In this document: in pieces, positions 50,997 through 63,961 of the stretch
Layout of the letters: each line of letters begins with the position of its first letter
Numbering within the stretch: the stretch's first letter is position 1
NCBI RefSeq assembly: GCF_029227915.1
Contig: NC_079887.1
Coordinates: 25,481,650-25,545,649 of the forward strand
From: Hydractinia symbiolongicarpus
Taxonomy: Eukaryota; Cnidaria; Hydrozoa; Anthoathecata; Hydractiniidae
Length of the DNA stretch: 64,000 bases
Direction of reading: 5' to 3'
Position numbers and translations under genes: made by a program
The notes under the pieces: generated by a model
Databases searched by the model: none
What the model was told of the DNA's origin: nothing
What the model saw: only the letters and a program-made list of their open reading frames with translations

Positions 50997-52300
50997 ATCG
51001 TTCGGGAAATGAGTTTACTCCCTGGGTACTTTCTTTGTATACTTTTGACTATACGGGCCAAGCCCAGGATTTACGGGAAATCGTGGGTTTTCGTTTGCCG
51101 GCGATTAAACTTCTTTTATACAGCGTCTCATCAAAAATGAAAACATTTTTTAAAACTACAAGTCTTATGCGTTTTAGTGGTGAAAAAATAATTTAAAAAA
51201 TCGTTCTTGAAATGAGTTTACTCACAGGGTACTTTCTTCGTATACATTCGACTATACGGGCCAAGCCCGTGATTTACGAGAAATCGCGGGTTTTCAATTG
51301 CCGGCGATTAAACCCCTTTCATTAGGCGTCTCATCAAAAATGAAAACATTTTTGAAAACTACAAATCTCATGCGTTTTAGTGGAGAAAAAATTATTTAAA
51401 AAATCGTTCGGGAAATGAGTTTACTCCCTGGGTACTTTCTTTGTATACATTCGACTATACGGGCTAAGCCCGGGATTTACGGGAAATCGCGGGTTTTCGA
51501 TTGTCGGCGATTAAACCTCTTTCATTAAGCGTCTCATTAAAAATGAAAACATTTTTGAAAACTACAAGTCTCATTAGTTCTAGTGGTGCAGAAATAATTT
51601 GAAAAATCGTTCGGGAAATCAGTTTACTTCCTGGGTACTTTCTTTAGATACATTCAACTATACGGGCCAAGCCCGGGATTTACTGGAAACCGCGAGTTTT
51701 CGTTTGCCGGCGCTTAAACTCCTTTTATTCAGCTTCTCATCAAAAAGGAAATCATTTTTGAAAACTACAAGTCTCATGCGTTTTAGTGGTGAAAAGATAA
51801 TTTAAAAAATCCTTCTGGAAATGAGTTTACTCCCTGGGTACTTTCTTTGTATACTTTTGACTATACGGGCCAAGCCCGGGATTTACGGGAAATTTCCTGG
51901 GTTTTCGTTTGCCGGCGATTAAACTTCTTTTATTCAGCGTCTCATCAAAAATGAAAACATTTTTGAAAACTACAAGTCTTATGCGTTTTAGTGGTGAAAA
52001 AATAATTTAAAAAATCGCTCTGGAAATGAGTTTACTCACAGGGTACTTTCTTTGTTCACATTCGAATATACGGGCCAAGCCCCGGATTTACGGGAAATCG
52101 CGGTTTTTCGTTTGTCGGCGATTAAACCTCTTTCATTGAGCGTCTCATTAAAAATGAAAACATTTTTGAAAACTACAAGTCTCATTCGTTCTAGTGGTGC
52201 TGAAATAATTTGAAAAATCGTTCGGGAAATCAGTTTACTCCCTGGGTACTTTCTTTAGATACATTCAACTATACGGGCCAAGCCCGGGATTTACGGGAAA
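50740..52300 (+). repeat. Block homologous to 9,733-11,293 at 41,007 bp distance
   Basis: Eight successive monomers match 9,733-11,293 at a constant offset of 41,007 bp; landmarks are 9,983/50,990, 10,592/51,599 and 11,203/52,210. Rare shared features are CCCATT-free GAGAAAAAATTATTT tails, CATTAGGCG, GGGCTAAGC, CTCATTAGTTC, TTTACTGGAAACC and the TTTCCTGGG insertion (51,891). This copy reads GGGCTAAGCCCGGG where upstream copies read GGGCTAAGCTTGGG, so it may keep the older state. It is more diverged (e.g. TTTTCAATTGCC, GGCGCTTAAAC, AAAAAGGAAATC) than the local duplications. Confidence 0.8.
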
Positions 52301-52416
52301 CCGCGGGTTTTCGTTTCCTGGCGATTAAACTCCTTTTATTCAGCGTCTCATCAAAAATGAAATCATTTTTGAAAACTACAAGTCTCATGCGTTTTAGTAA
52401 TGAAAAGATAATTTAA

Positions 52417-55400
52417 AAAGTCGTTCTGGAAATGAGTTTACTCACAGGGTACTTTCTTTGTAAACATTCGACTATACGGGACAAGCCCGGGATTTAGGGA
52501 AATCGTGGTATTTCGTTTGCCGGCGATTATACCTCTTTCATTAAGCGTCTCATTAAAAATGAAAACATTTTTGGAAGCTACAAGTCTCATTCGTTATAGT
52601 GGTGCAGAAATAATGTGAAAAATCGTTCGGGAAATGAGTTTACTCCCTGGGTACTTTCTTTGTATACTTTTGACTATACGGGCCAAGCCCGGGATTTACG
52701 GGAAATCGCGGGTTTTCATTTGCCGGCGATTAAACCCCTTTCATTAAGCGTCTCATTAAAAATGAAAACATTTTTGAAAACTACAAGTCTCATTCGTTCT
52801 AGTGGTGTTGAAATAATTTGAAAAATCGTTCGGGAAATCAGTTTACTCCCTGGGTACGTTCTTTAGATACATTCAACTATACGGGCCAAGCCCGGGATTT
52901 ACGGGAAACCGCGGGTTTTCGTTTCCCGGCGATTAAACTCCTTTTATTCAGCGTCTCATCAAAAATGAAATCATTTTTGAAAACTACAAGTCTCATGCGT
53001 TTTAGTAATGAAAAGATAATTTAAAAAGTCGTTCTGGAAATGAGTTTACTCTCAGGGTACTTTCTTTGTAAACATTCGACTATACGGGACAAGCCCGGGA
53101 TTTAGGGAAATCGTGGTATTTCGTTTGCCGGCGATTAAACCTCTTTCATTAGGCGTCTCATTAAAAATGAAAACATTTTTGGAAGCTACAAGTCTCATTC
53201 GATATAGTGGTGCAGAAATAATGTGAAAAATGGCTTGGGAAATGAGTTTACTCCCTGGGTACTTTCTTTGTATACTTTTGACTATACGGGCCAAGCCCGG
53301 GATTTACGGGAAATCGTGGGTTTTCGTTTGCCGGCGATTAAACTTCTTTTATTCAGCGTCTCCGCACAAATGAAAACATTTTTGAAAACTACAAGTCTTA
53401 TGCGTTTTAGTGGTGAAAAAATAATTTAAAAAATCGTTCTGGAAATGAGTTTACTCACAGGGTACTTTCTTTGTATACATTCGACTATACGAGCCAAGCC
53501 CGTGATTTACGGGAAATCGCGGGTTTTCATTTGCCGGCGATTAAACCCCTTTCATTAAGCGTCTCATCAAAAATGAAAACATTTTTGAAAACTACAAGTC
53601 TCATGCGTTTTAGAGGAGAAAAAATAATTTAAAAAATCGTTCGAGAAATGAGTTTACTCCCTGGGTACTTTCTTTGTATACTTTTGACTATACGGGCCAA
53701 GCCTGGGATTTACGGGAAATCGTGGGTTTTCGTTTGCCGGCGATTAAACTTTTTTTATTCAGCGTCTCATCAAAAATGAAAACATTTTTGAAAACTACAA
53801 GTCTCATGCGTTTTAGTAATGAAAAGATAATTTAAAAAGTAGTTCTGGAAATGAGTTTACTCACAGGGTACTTTCTTTGTAAACATTCGACTATACGGGA
53901 CAAGCCCGGGATTTAGGGAAATCGTGGTATTTCGTTTGCCGGCGATTATACCTCTTTCATTAAGCGTCTCATTAAAAATGAAAACATTTTTGGAAGCTAC
54001 AAGTCTCATTCGTTATAGTGGTGCAGAAATAATGTGAAAAATCGTTCGGGAAATGAGTTTACTCCCTGGGTACTTTCTCTGTATACTTTTGACTATACGG
54101 GCCAAGCCCGAGATTTACGGGAAATCGCGGGTTTTCATTTGCCAACGATTAAACCTTTTTCATTAAGCGTCTCATTAAAAATGAAAACATTTTTGAAAAC
54201 TACAAGTCTCATTCGTTCTAGTGGTGTTGAAATAATTTGAAAAATCGTTCGGGAAATCAGTTTACTCCCTGGGTACTTTCTTTAGATACATTCAACTATA
54301 CGGGCCAAGCCCGGGATTTACGGGAAACCGCGGGTTTTCGTTTCCCGGCGATTAAACTCCTTTTATTCAGCGTCTCATCAAAAATGAAATCATTTTTGAA
54401 AACTACAAGTCTCATGCGTTTTAGTAATGAAAAGATAATTTAAAAAGTCGTTCTGGAAATGAGTTTACTCTCAGGGTACTTTCTTTGTAAACATTCGACT
54501 ATACGGGACAAGCCCGGGATTTAGGGAAATCGTGGTATTTCGTTTGCCGGCGATTAAACCTCTTTCATTAGGCGTCTCATTAAAAATGAAAACATTTTTG
54601 GAAGCTACAAGTCTCATTCGATATAGTGGTGCAGAAATAATGTGAAAAATGGTTTGGGAAATGAGTTTACTCCCTGGGTACTTTCTTTGTATACTTTTGA
54701 CTATACGGGCCAAGCCTGGGATTTACGGGAAATCGTGGGTTTTCGTTTGCCGGCGATTAAACTTTTTTTATTCAGCGTCTCATCAAAAATGAAAACATTT
54801 TTGAAAACTACAAGTCTCATGCGTTTTAGTAATGAAAAGATAATTTAAAAAGTCGTTCTGGAAATGAGTTTACTCACAGGGTACTTTCTTTGTAAACATT
54901 CGACTATACGGGACAAGCCCGGGATTTAGGGAAATCGTGGTATTTCGTTTGCCGGCGATTATACCTCTTTCATTAAGCGTCTCATTAAAAATGAAAACAT
55001 TTTTGGAAGCTACAAGTCTCATTCGTTATAGTGGTGCAGAAATAATGTGAAAAATCGTTCGGGAAACGAGTTTACTCCCTGGGTACTTTCTTTGTATACT
55101 TTTGACTATACGGGCCAAGCCCGGGATTTACGGGAAATCGCGGGTTTTCATTTGCCAACGATTAAACCCCTTTCATTAAGCGTCTCATTAAAAATGAAAA
55201 CATTTTTGAAAACTACAAGTCTCATTCGTTCTAGTGGTGTTGAAATAATTTGAAAAATCGTTCGGAAAATCAGTTTACTCCCTGGGTACTTTCTTTAGAT
55301 ACATTCAACTATACGGGACAAGCCCGGGATTTACGGGAAACCGCGGGTTTTCGTTTCCCGGCGATTAAACTCCTTTTATTCAGCGTCTCATCAAAAATGA

Positions 55401-58060
55401 AATCATTTTTGAAAACTACAAGTCTCATGCGTTTTAGTAATGAAAAGATAATTTAAAAAGTCGTTCTGGAAATGAGTTTACTCTCAGGGTACTTTCTTTG
55501 TAAACATTCGACTATACGGGACAAGCCCGGGATTTAGGGAAATCGTGGTATTTCGTTTGCCGGCGATTAAACCTCTTTCATTAGGCGTCTCAATAAAAAT
55601 GAAAACATTTTTGGAAGCTACAAGTCTCATTCGATATAGTGGTGCAGAAATAATGTGAAAAATGGTTTGGGAAATGAGTTTACTCCCTGGGTACTTTCTT
55701 TGTATACTTTTGACTATACGGGCCAAGCCCGGGATTTACGGGAAATCGTGGGTTTTCGTTTGCCGGCGATTAAACTTCTTTTATTCAGCGTCTCCGCACA
55801 AATGAAAACATTTTTGAAAACTACAAGTCTTATGCGTTTTAGTGGTGAAAAAATAATTTAAAAAATCGTTCTGGAAATGAGTTTACTCACAGGGTACTTT
55901 CTTTGTATACATTCGACTATACGAGCCAAGCCCGTGATTTACGGGAAATCGCGGGTTTTCATTTGCCGGCGATTAAACCCCTTTCATTAAGCGTCTCATC
56001 AAAAATGAAAACATTTTTGAAAACTACAAGTCTCATGCGTTTTAGAGGAGAAAAAATAATTTAAAAAATCGTTCGAGAAATGAGTTTACTCCCTGGGTAC
56101 TTTCTTTGTATACTTTTGACTATACGGGCCAAGCCTGGGATTTACGGGAAATCGTGGGTTTTCGTTTGCCGGCGATTAAACTTTTTTTATTCAGCGTCTC
56201 ATCAAAAATGAAAACATTTTTGAAAACTACAAGTCTTATGCGTTTTAGTGGTGAAAAAATAATTTAAAAAATCGTTCTGGAAATGAGTTTACTCACAGGG
56301 TACTTTCTTTGTATACATTCGACTATACGAGCCAAGCCCGTGATTTACGGGAAATCGCGGGTTTTCATTTGCCGGCGATTAAACCCCTTTCATTAAGCGT
56401 CTCATCAAAAATGAAAACATTTTTGAAAACTACAAGTCTTATGCGTTTTAGTGGTGAAAAAATAATTTAAAAAATCGTTCTGGAAATGAGTTTACTCACA
56501 GGGTACTTTCTTTGTATACATTCGACTATACGAGCCAAGCCCGTGATTTACGGGAAATCGCGGGTTTTCATTTGCCGGCGATTAAACCCCTTTCATTAAG
56601 CGTCTCATTAAAAATGAAAACATTTTTGAAAACTACAAGTCTCATTCGTTCTAGTGGTGTTGAAATAATTTGAAAAATCGTTCGGGAAATCAGTTTACTC
56701 CCTGGGTACTTTCTTTAGATACATTCAACTATACGGGCCAAGCCCGGGATTTACGGGAAACCGCGGGTTTTCGTTTCCCGGCGATTAAACTCCTTTTATT
56801 CAGCGTCTCATCAAAAATGAAATCATTTTTGAAAACTACAAGTCTCATGCGTTTTAGTAATGAAAAGATAATTTAAAAAGTCGTTCTGGAAATGAGTTTA
56901 CTCTCAGGGTACTTTCTTTGTAAACATTCGACTATACGGGACAAGCCCGGGATTTAGGGAAATCGTGGTATTTCGTTTGCCGGCGATTAAACCTCTTTCA
57001 TTAGGCGTCTCAATAAAAATGAAAACATTTTTGGAAGCTACAAGTCTCATTCGATATAGTGGTGCAGAAATAATGTGAAAAATGGTTTGGGAAATGAGTT
57101 TACTCCCTGGGTACTTTCTTTGTATACTTTTGACTATACGGGCCAAGCCCGGGATTTACGGGAAATCGTGGGTTTTCGTTTGCCGGCGATTAAACTTCTT
57201 TTATTCAGCGTCTCCGCACAAATGAAAACATTTTTGAAAACTACAAGTCTTATGCGTTTTAGTGGTGAAAAAATAATTTAAAAAATCGTTCTGGAAATGA
57301 GTTTACTCACAGGGTACTTTCTTTGTATACATTCGACTATACGAGCCAAGCCCGTGATTTACGGGAAATCGCGGGTTTTCATTTGCCGGCGATTAAACCC
57401 CTTTCATTAAGCGTCTCATCAAAAATGAAAACATTTTTGAAAACTACAAGTCTCATGCGTTTTAGAGGAGAAAAAATAATTTAAAAAATCGTTCGAGAAA
57501 TGAGTTTACTCCCTGGGTACTTTCTTTGTATACTTTTGACTATACGGGCCAAGCCTGGGATTTACGGGAAATCGTGGGTTTTCGTTTGCCGGCGATTAAA
57601 CTTTTTTTATTCAGCGTCTCATCAAAAATGAAAACATTTTTGAAAACTACAAGTCTTATGCGTTTTAGTGGTGAAAAAATAATTTAAAAAATCGTTCTGG
57701 AAATGAGTTTACTCACAGGGTACTTTCTTTGTATACATTCGACTATACGAGCCAAGCCCGTGATTTACGGGAAATCGCGGGTTTTCATTTGCCGGCGATT
57801 AAACCCCTTTCCTTAAGCGTCTCATCAAAAATGAAAACATTTTTGAAAACTACAAGTCTCATGCGTTTTAGTGGAGAAAAAATAATTTAAAAAATCGTTC
57901 GGGAAATGAGTTTACTCCCTGGGTACTTTCTTTGTATACATTCGACTATACGGGCCAAGCCCGGGATTTTCGGGAAATCGCGGGTTTTCGTTTGTCGGCG
58001 ATTAAACCTCTTTCATTAAGCGTCTCATTAAAAATGAAAACACTTTTGAAAACTACAAGT
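52417..58060 (+). repeat. Right-hand subfamily with mixed 7-mer and 5-mer periods
   Basis: Units repeat at 1,419 bp (52,615/54,034, 53,223/54,642), then 1,013 bp (54,034/55,047, 54,237/55,250), then 1,420 bp (55,250/56,670, 55,655/57,075). Markers are AAAAAGTCGTTCTGG heads, TTTTAGTAATGAAAAG and GGAAGCTACAAG tails, AATAATGTGAAAAATGG junctions and GTCTCCGCACAAATG. The alternating five- and seven-monomer spacing means two monomers were added or lost between units. Confidence 0.82.
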
Positions 58061-58089
58061 CTCATTCGCTCTAGTGGTGCAGAAATAAT

Positions 58090-61000
58090 TTGAAAAATCG
58101 TTCGGGAAATCAGTTTACTCCCTGGGTACTTTCTTTAGATACATTCAACTATACGGGCCAAGCCCGGGATTTACGGGAAACCGCGGGTTTTCGTTTGCCG
58201 GCGATGAAACTCCTTTTATTCAGCGTCTCATCAAAAATGAAATCATTTTTGAAAACTAAAAGTCTCATGCGTTTTAGTGGTGAAAAGATAATTTTAAAAG
58301 TCGTTCTGGAAATGCGTTTACTCACAGGGTACTTTCTTTGTAAACATTCGACTATACGGGAAAAGCCCGGGATTTAGGGAAATCGTGGTATTTCGTTTGC
58401 CGGCGATTAAACCTCTTTCATTAAGCGTCTCATTAAAAATGAAAACATTTTTGGAAACTACAAGTCTCATTCGTTATAGTGGTGCAGAAATAATGTGAAA
58501 AATCGTTCAGGAAATGAGTTTACTCCCTGGGTACTTTCTTTGTATACTTTTGACTATACGGGCCAATCCCGGGATTTACGGGAAATCGTGGGTTTTCGTT
58601 TGCCAGCGATTAAACTTCTTTTATTCAGCGTCTCCTCACAAATGAAAACATTTTTGAAAACTACAAGTCTTATGCGTTTTAGTGGTGAAAAAATAATTTA
58701 AAAAATCGTTCTGGAAATGAGTTTACTCACAGGGTACTTTCTTTGTATACATTCGACTATACGAGCCAAGCCCGTGATTTACGGGAAATCGTGGGTTTTC
58801 ATTTGCCGGCGATTAAACCCCTTTCATTAAGCGTCTCATCAAAAATGAAAACATTTTTGAAAACTACAAGTCTCATGCGTTTTAGTGGAGAAAAAATAAT
58901 TTAAAAAATCGTTCGGGAAATGAGTTTACTCACAGGGTACTTTCTTTGTATACATTCGACTATACGAGCCAAGCCCGTGATTTACGGGAAATCGCGGGTT
59001 TTCATTTGCCGGTGATTAAACCCCTTTCATTAAGCGTCTCATCAAAAATGAAAACATTTTTAAAAACTACAAGACTCATGCGTTTTAGTGGAGAAAAAAT
59101 AATTTAAAAAATCGTTCGGGAAATGAGTTTACTCCCTGGGTACTTTCTTTGTATACATTCGACTATACGGGCCAAGCCCGGGATTTACGGGAAATCGCGG
59201 GATTTCGTTTGTCGGCGATTAAACCTCTTTCAATAAGCGTCTCATTAAAAATGAAAACACTTTTGAAAACTACAAGTCTCATTCGCTCTAGTGGTGCAGA
59301 AATAACTTGAAAAATCGTTCGGGAAATCAGTTTACTCCCTGGGTACTTTCTTTAGATACATTCAACTATACGGGCCAAACCCGGGATTTACGGGAAACCG
59401 CGGGTTTTCGTTTGCCGGCGATTAAACTCCTTTTATTCAGCGTCTCATCAAAAATGAAATCATTTTTGAAAACTACAAGTCTCATGCGTTTTAGTGGTGA
59501 AAAGATAATTTAAAAAGTCGTTCTGGAAATGAGTTTACTCACAGGGTACTTTCTTTGTAAACATTCGACTATACGGGAGAAGCCCGGGATTTAGGGAAAT
59601 CGTGGTATTTCGTTTGCCGGCGATTAAACCTCTTTCATTAAGCGTCTCATTAAAAATGAAAACATTTTTGGAAACTACAAGTCTCATTCGTTATAGTGGT
59701 ACAGAAATAATTTGAAAAATCGTTCGGGAAATCAGTTTACTCCCTGGGTACTTTCTTTAGATACATTTAACTATACGGACCAAGCCCGGGATTTAAGGGA
59801 AATCGCGGGTTTTCGTTTGCCGGCGAATAAACTTCTTTTATTCAGCGTCTCATCAAAAATGAAAACACTTTTGAAAACTACAAGTCTCATGCGTTTTAGT
59901 GGTGACAAAATAATTTAAAAAATCGTTTGGGAAAGGAGTTTACTCCCTGGGTACTTTCTTTGTATACTTTTGACTATACGGACCAAGCCCGGGATTTACG
60001 GGAAATCGTGGGTTTTCGTTTGTCGGCGATTAAACATCTTTTATTCAGCGTCTCATCACAAATGAAAACATTTTTGAAAACTACAAGTCTCATGCGTTTT
60101 AGTGGTGAAAAGATAATTTAAAAAGTCGTTCTGGAAATGAGTTTACTCACAGGGTACTTTCTTTGTAAACATTCGACTATACGGGAGAAGCCCGGGATTT
60201 AGGGAAATCGTGGTATTTCGTTTGCCGGCGATTAAACCTCTTTCATTAGGCGTCTCATTAAAAATGAAAACATTTTTGGAAGCTACAAGTCTCATTCGTT
60301 ATAGTGGTGCAGAAATAATGTGAAAAATCGTTCGGGAAATGAGTTTACTCCCTGGGTACTTTCTTTGTATACTTTTGACTATACGGGCCAAGCCCGGGAT
60401 TTACGGGAAATCGTGGGTTTTCGTTTGCCGGCGATTAAACTTCTTTTATTCAGCGTCTCCGCACAAATGAAAACATTTTTGAAAACTACAAGTCTTATGC
60501 GTTTTAGTGGTGAAAAAATAATTTAAAAAATCGTTCTGGAAATGAGTTTACTCACAGGGTACTTTCTTTGTATACATTCGACTATACGAGCCAAGCCCGT
60601 GATTTACGGGAAATCGCGGGTTTTCATTTGCCGGCGATTAAACCCCTTTCATTAAGCGTCTCATCAAAAATGAAAACATTTTTGAAAACTACAAGTCTCA
60701 TGCGTTTTAGAGGAGAAAAAATAATTTAAAAAATCGTTCGAGAAATGAGTTTACTCCCTGGGTACTTTCTTTGTATACTTTTGACTATACGGGCCAAGCC
60801 CGGGATTTACGGGAAATCGTGGGTTTTCGTTTGCCGGCGATTAAACTTCTTTTATTCAGCGTCTCATCAAAAATGAAAACATTTTTGAAAACTACAAGTC
60901 TCATGCGTTTTAGTGGAGAAAAAATAATTTAAAAAATCGTTCGGGAAATGAGTTTACTCCCTGGGTACTTTCTTTGTATACTTTTGACTATACGGGCCAA

Positions 61001-62136
61001 GCCCGGGATTTACGGGAAATCGTGGTATTTCGTTTGCCGGCGATTAAACTCCTTTTATTCAGCGTCTCATCAAAAATGAAATCATTTTTAAAAACTACAA
61101 GTCTCATGCGTTTTAGTGGTGAAAAGATAATTTAAAAAGTCGTTCTGGAAATGAGTTTACTCACAGGGTACTTTCTTTGTAAACATTCGACTATACGGGA
61201 GAAGCCCGGGATTTAGGGAAATCGTGGTATTTCGTTTGCCGGCGATTAAACCTCTTTCATTAAGCGTCTCATTAAAAATGAAAACATTTTTGGAAACTAC
61301 AAGTCTCATTCGTTATAGTGGTGCAGAAATAATGTGAAAAATCGTTCAGGAAATGAGTTTACTCCCTGGGTACTTTCTTTGTATACTTTTGACTATACGG
61401 GCCAAGCCCGGGATTTACGGGAAATCGTGGGTTTTCGTTTGCCGGCGATTAAACTTCTTTTATTCAGCGTCTCCTCACAAATGAAAACATTTTTGAAAAC
61501 TACAAGTCTTATGCGTTTTAGTGGTGAAAAAATAATTTAAAAAATCGTTCTGGAAATGAGTTTACTCACAGGGTACTTTCTTTGTATACATTCGACTATT
61601 CGAGCCAAGCCCGTGATTTACGGGAAATCGCGGGTTTTCATTTGCCGGCGATTAAACCCCTTTCATTAAGCGTCTCATCAAAAATGAAAACATTTTTGAA
61701 AACTACAAGTCTCATGCGTTTTAGTGGAGAAAAAATAATTTAAAAAATCGTTCGGGAAATGAGTTTACTCCCTGGGTACTTTCTTTGTATACTTTTGACT
61801 ATACGGGCCAAGCCCGGGATTTACGGGAAATCGTGGCTTTTCGTTTGCCGGCGATTAAACTTCTTTTATTCAGCGTCTCATCAAAAATGAAAACATTTTT
61901 AAAAACTACAAGTCTTATGCGTTTTAGTGATGAAAAAATAATTTAAAAAATCGTTCTGGAAATGAGTTTACTCACAGGGTACTTTCTTTGTATACATTCG
62001 ACTATACGAGCCAAGCCCGTGATTTACGGGAAATCGCGGGTTTTCATTTGCCGGCGATTAAACCCCTTTCATTAAGCGTCTCATCAAAAATGAAAACATT
62101 TTTGAAAACCACAAGTCTCATGCGTTTTAGTGGAGA
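58090..62136 (+). repeat. Right-hand subfamily, irregular part
   Basis: All monomers are intact 203-bp copies related to the 52-58 kb block. The monomer at 58,090 resembles 59,307 (1,217 bp) and that at 58,495 resembles 61,334 (2,839 bp). CGAGCCAAGCCCGTG middles and GTGGAGAAAAAATAATTT tails are common. At 58,291 AATAATTTTAAAAGTCG removes the usual stop, so an accidental open frame runs on to 58,377. No clean tandem unit was found. Confidence 0.7.
59513..60526 (+). repeat. 5-monomer block, copy 1 (3,435-bp spacing)
   Basis: This matches 62,948-63,961 at 3,435 bp; landmarks are 59,712/63,147, 59,927/63,362 and 60,320/63,755. Shared rare variants are GGGAGAAGCCCGGG, TATACGGACCAAG, GATTTAAGGGAAATCGCGG, GGCGAATAAACTTC and AAACATCTTTTATTC. 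I noticed no substitutions by eye, so this is a recent duplication. Confidence 0.88.
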
Positions 62137-62139
62137 AAA

Positions 62140-62160
62140 AATAATTTATGAAATGAGTTT
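62140..62160 (+). repeat. Monomer junction with 12-bp deletion
   Basis: The junction reads AATAATTTATGAAATGAG instead of the usual AATAATTTAAAAAATCGTTCGGGAAATGAG, a loss of about 12 bp including the TCGTTCGGG motif. A nearby change also gives TTTAATCCC for TTTACTCCC. The loss is larger than the other within-monomer indels I saw, which are mostly 1-3 bp. It fuses two chance frames into a 92-codon one (61,988-62,266). Confidence 0.85.
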
Positions 62161-62741
62161 AATCCCTGGGTACTTTCTTTGTATACATTCGACTATACGG
62201 GCCAAGCCCGGGATTTACGGGAAATCGCGGGATTTCGTTTGTCGGCGATTAAACCTCTTTCATTAAGCGTCTCATTAAAAATGAAAACACTTTTGAAAAC
62301 TACAAGTCTCATTCGCTCTAGTGGTGCAGAAATAATTTGAAAAATCGTTCGGGAAATCAGTTTACTCCCTGGGTACTTTCTTTAGATACATTCAACTATA
62401 CGGGCCAAGCCCGGGATTTACGGGAAACCGCGGGTTTTCGTTTGCCGGCGATTAAACTCCTTTTATTCAGCGTCTCATCAAAAATGAAATCATTTTTGAA
62501 AACTACAAGTCTCATGCGTTTTAGTGGTGAAAAGATAATTTAAAAAGTCGTTCTGGAAATGAGTTTACTCACAGGGTACTTTCTTTGTAAACATTCGACT
62601 ATACGGGAGAAGCCCGGGATTTAGGGAAATCGTGGTATTTCGTTTGCCGGCGATTAAACCTCTTTCATTAAGCGTCTCATTAAAAATGAAAACATTTCTG
62701 GAAACTACAAGTCTCATTCGTTATAGTGGTACAGAAATAAT

Positions 62742-63146
62742 TTGAAAAATCGTTCGGGAAATCAGTTTACTCCCTGGGTACTTTCTTTAGATACATTTAA
62801 CTATACGGACCAAGCCCGGGATTTACGGGAAATCGCGGGTTTTCGTTTGCCGGCGATTAAACTTCTTTTATTCAGCGTCTCATCAAAAATGAAAACACTT
62901 TTGAAAACTACAAGTCTCATGCGTTTTAGTGGTGAAAAGATAATTTAAAAAGTCGTTCTGGAAATGAGTTTACTCACAGGGTACTTTCTTTGTAAACATT
63001 CGACTATACGGGAGAAGCCCGGGATTTAGGGAAATCGTGGTATTTCGTTTGCCGGCGATTAAACCTCTTTCATTAAGCGTCTCATTAAAAATGAAAACAT
63101 TTTTGGAAACTACAAGTCTCATTCGTTATAGTGGTACAGAAATAAT
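62742..63146 (+). repeat. Extra dimer near the right edge (405 bp)
   Basis: The 59,307 monomer aligns with 62,337 at 3,030 bp, but 59,927 aligns with 63,362 at 3,435 bp. The 405-bp difference is two monomers inserted at 62,742-63,146, themselves near copies of the next pair (62,742/63,147). The inserted monomer reads GATTTACGGGAAATCGCGG where its neighbour has GATTTAAGGG. Confidence 0.8.
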
Positions 63147-63961
63147 TTGAAAAATCGTTCGGGAAATCAGTTTACTCCCTGGGTACTTTCTTTAGATACA
63201 TTTAACTATACGGACCAAGCCCGGGATTTAAGGGAAATCGCGGGTTTTCGTTTGCCGGCGAATAAACTTCTTTTATTCAGCGTCTCATCAAAAATGAAAA
63301 CACTTTTGAAAACTACAAGTCTCATGCGTTTTAGTGGTGACAAAATAATTTAAAAAATCGTTTGGGAAAGGAGTTTACTCCCTGGGTACTTTCTTTGTAT
63401 ACTTTTGACTATACGGACCAAGCCCGGGATTTACGGGAAATCGTGGGTTTTCGTTTGTCGGCGATTAAACATCTTTTATTCAGCGTCTCATCACAAATGA
63501 AAACATTTTTGAAAACTACAAGTCTCATGCGTTTTAGTGGTGAAAAGATAATTTAAAAAGTCGTTCTGGAAATGAGTTTACTCACAGGGTACTTTCTTTG
63601 TAAACATTCGACTATACGGGAGAAGCCCGGGATTTAGGGAAATCGTGGTATTTCGTTTGCCGGCGATTAAACCTCTTTCATTAGGCGTCTCATTAAAAAT
63701 GAAAACATTTTTGGAAGCTACAAGTCTCATTCGTTATAGTGGTGCAGAAATAATGTGAAAAATCGTTCGGGAAATGAGTTTACTCCCTGGGTACTTTCTT
63801 TGTATACTTTTGACTATACGGGCCAAGCCCGGGATTTACGGGAAATCGTGGGTTTTCGTTTGCCGGCGATTAAACTTCTTTTATTCAGCGTCTCCGCACA
63901 AATGAAAACATTTTTGAAAACTACAAGTCTTATGCGTTTTAGTGGTGAAAAAATAATTTAA
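62948..63961 (+). repeat. 5-monomer block, copy 2 (3,435-bp spacing)
   Basis: This is the near-identical second copy of 59,513-60,526, carrying the same GGACCAAG, TTTAAGGG and AAACATCTTTT variants. The array continues past it to the window edge in the same phase, so the right boundary of the satellite is not reached. Confidence 0.88.

Noticed and set aside
14635-57146. Antisense open frames of 65-87 codons (for example 14,635-14,832, 33,340-33,603, 53,052-53,294)
   Set aside because: These are reverse-strand shadows of particular monomer variants. The longer ones arise from one-base changes such as GATTTTTCGGG at 33,420 and 40,320 that shift the frame past a stop. No independent coding signal.
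248-63961. More than a hundred sense open frames of 62-73 codons resembling a tandem small-protein family
   Set aside because: They are the same satellite monomer read in one frame. They start at TTG, not ATG, and depend on one G/A variant at the junction. They lie in a 203-bp period that breaks frame at each boundary, show no recognisable domain, and are broken by indels in other copies. Substitutions do not visibly favour third positions. A dN/dS test or transcript data showing purifying selection would change this.
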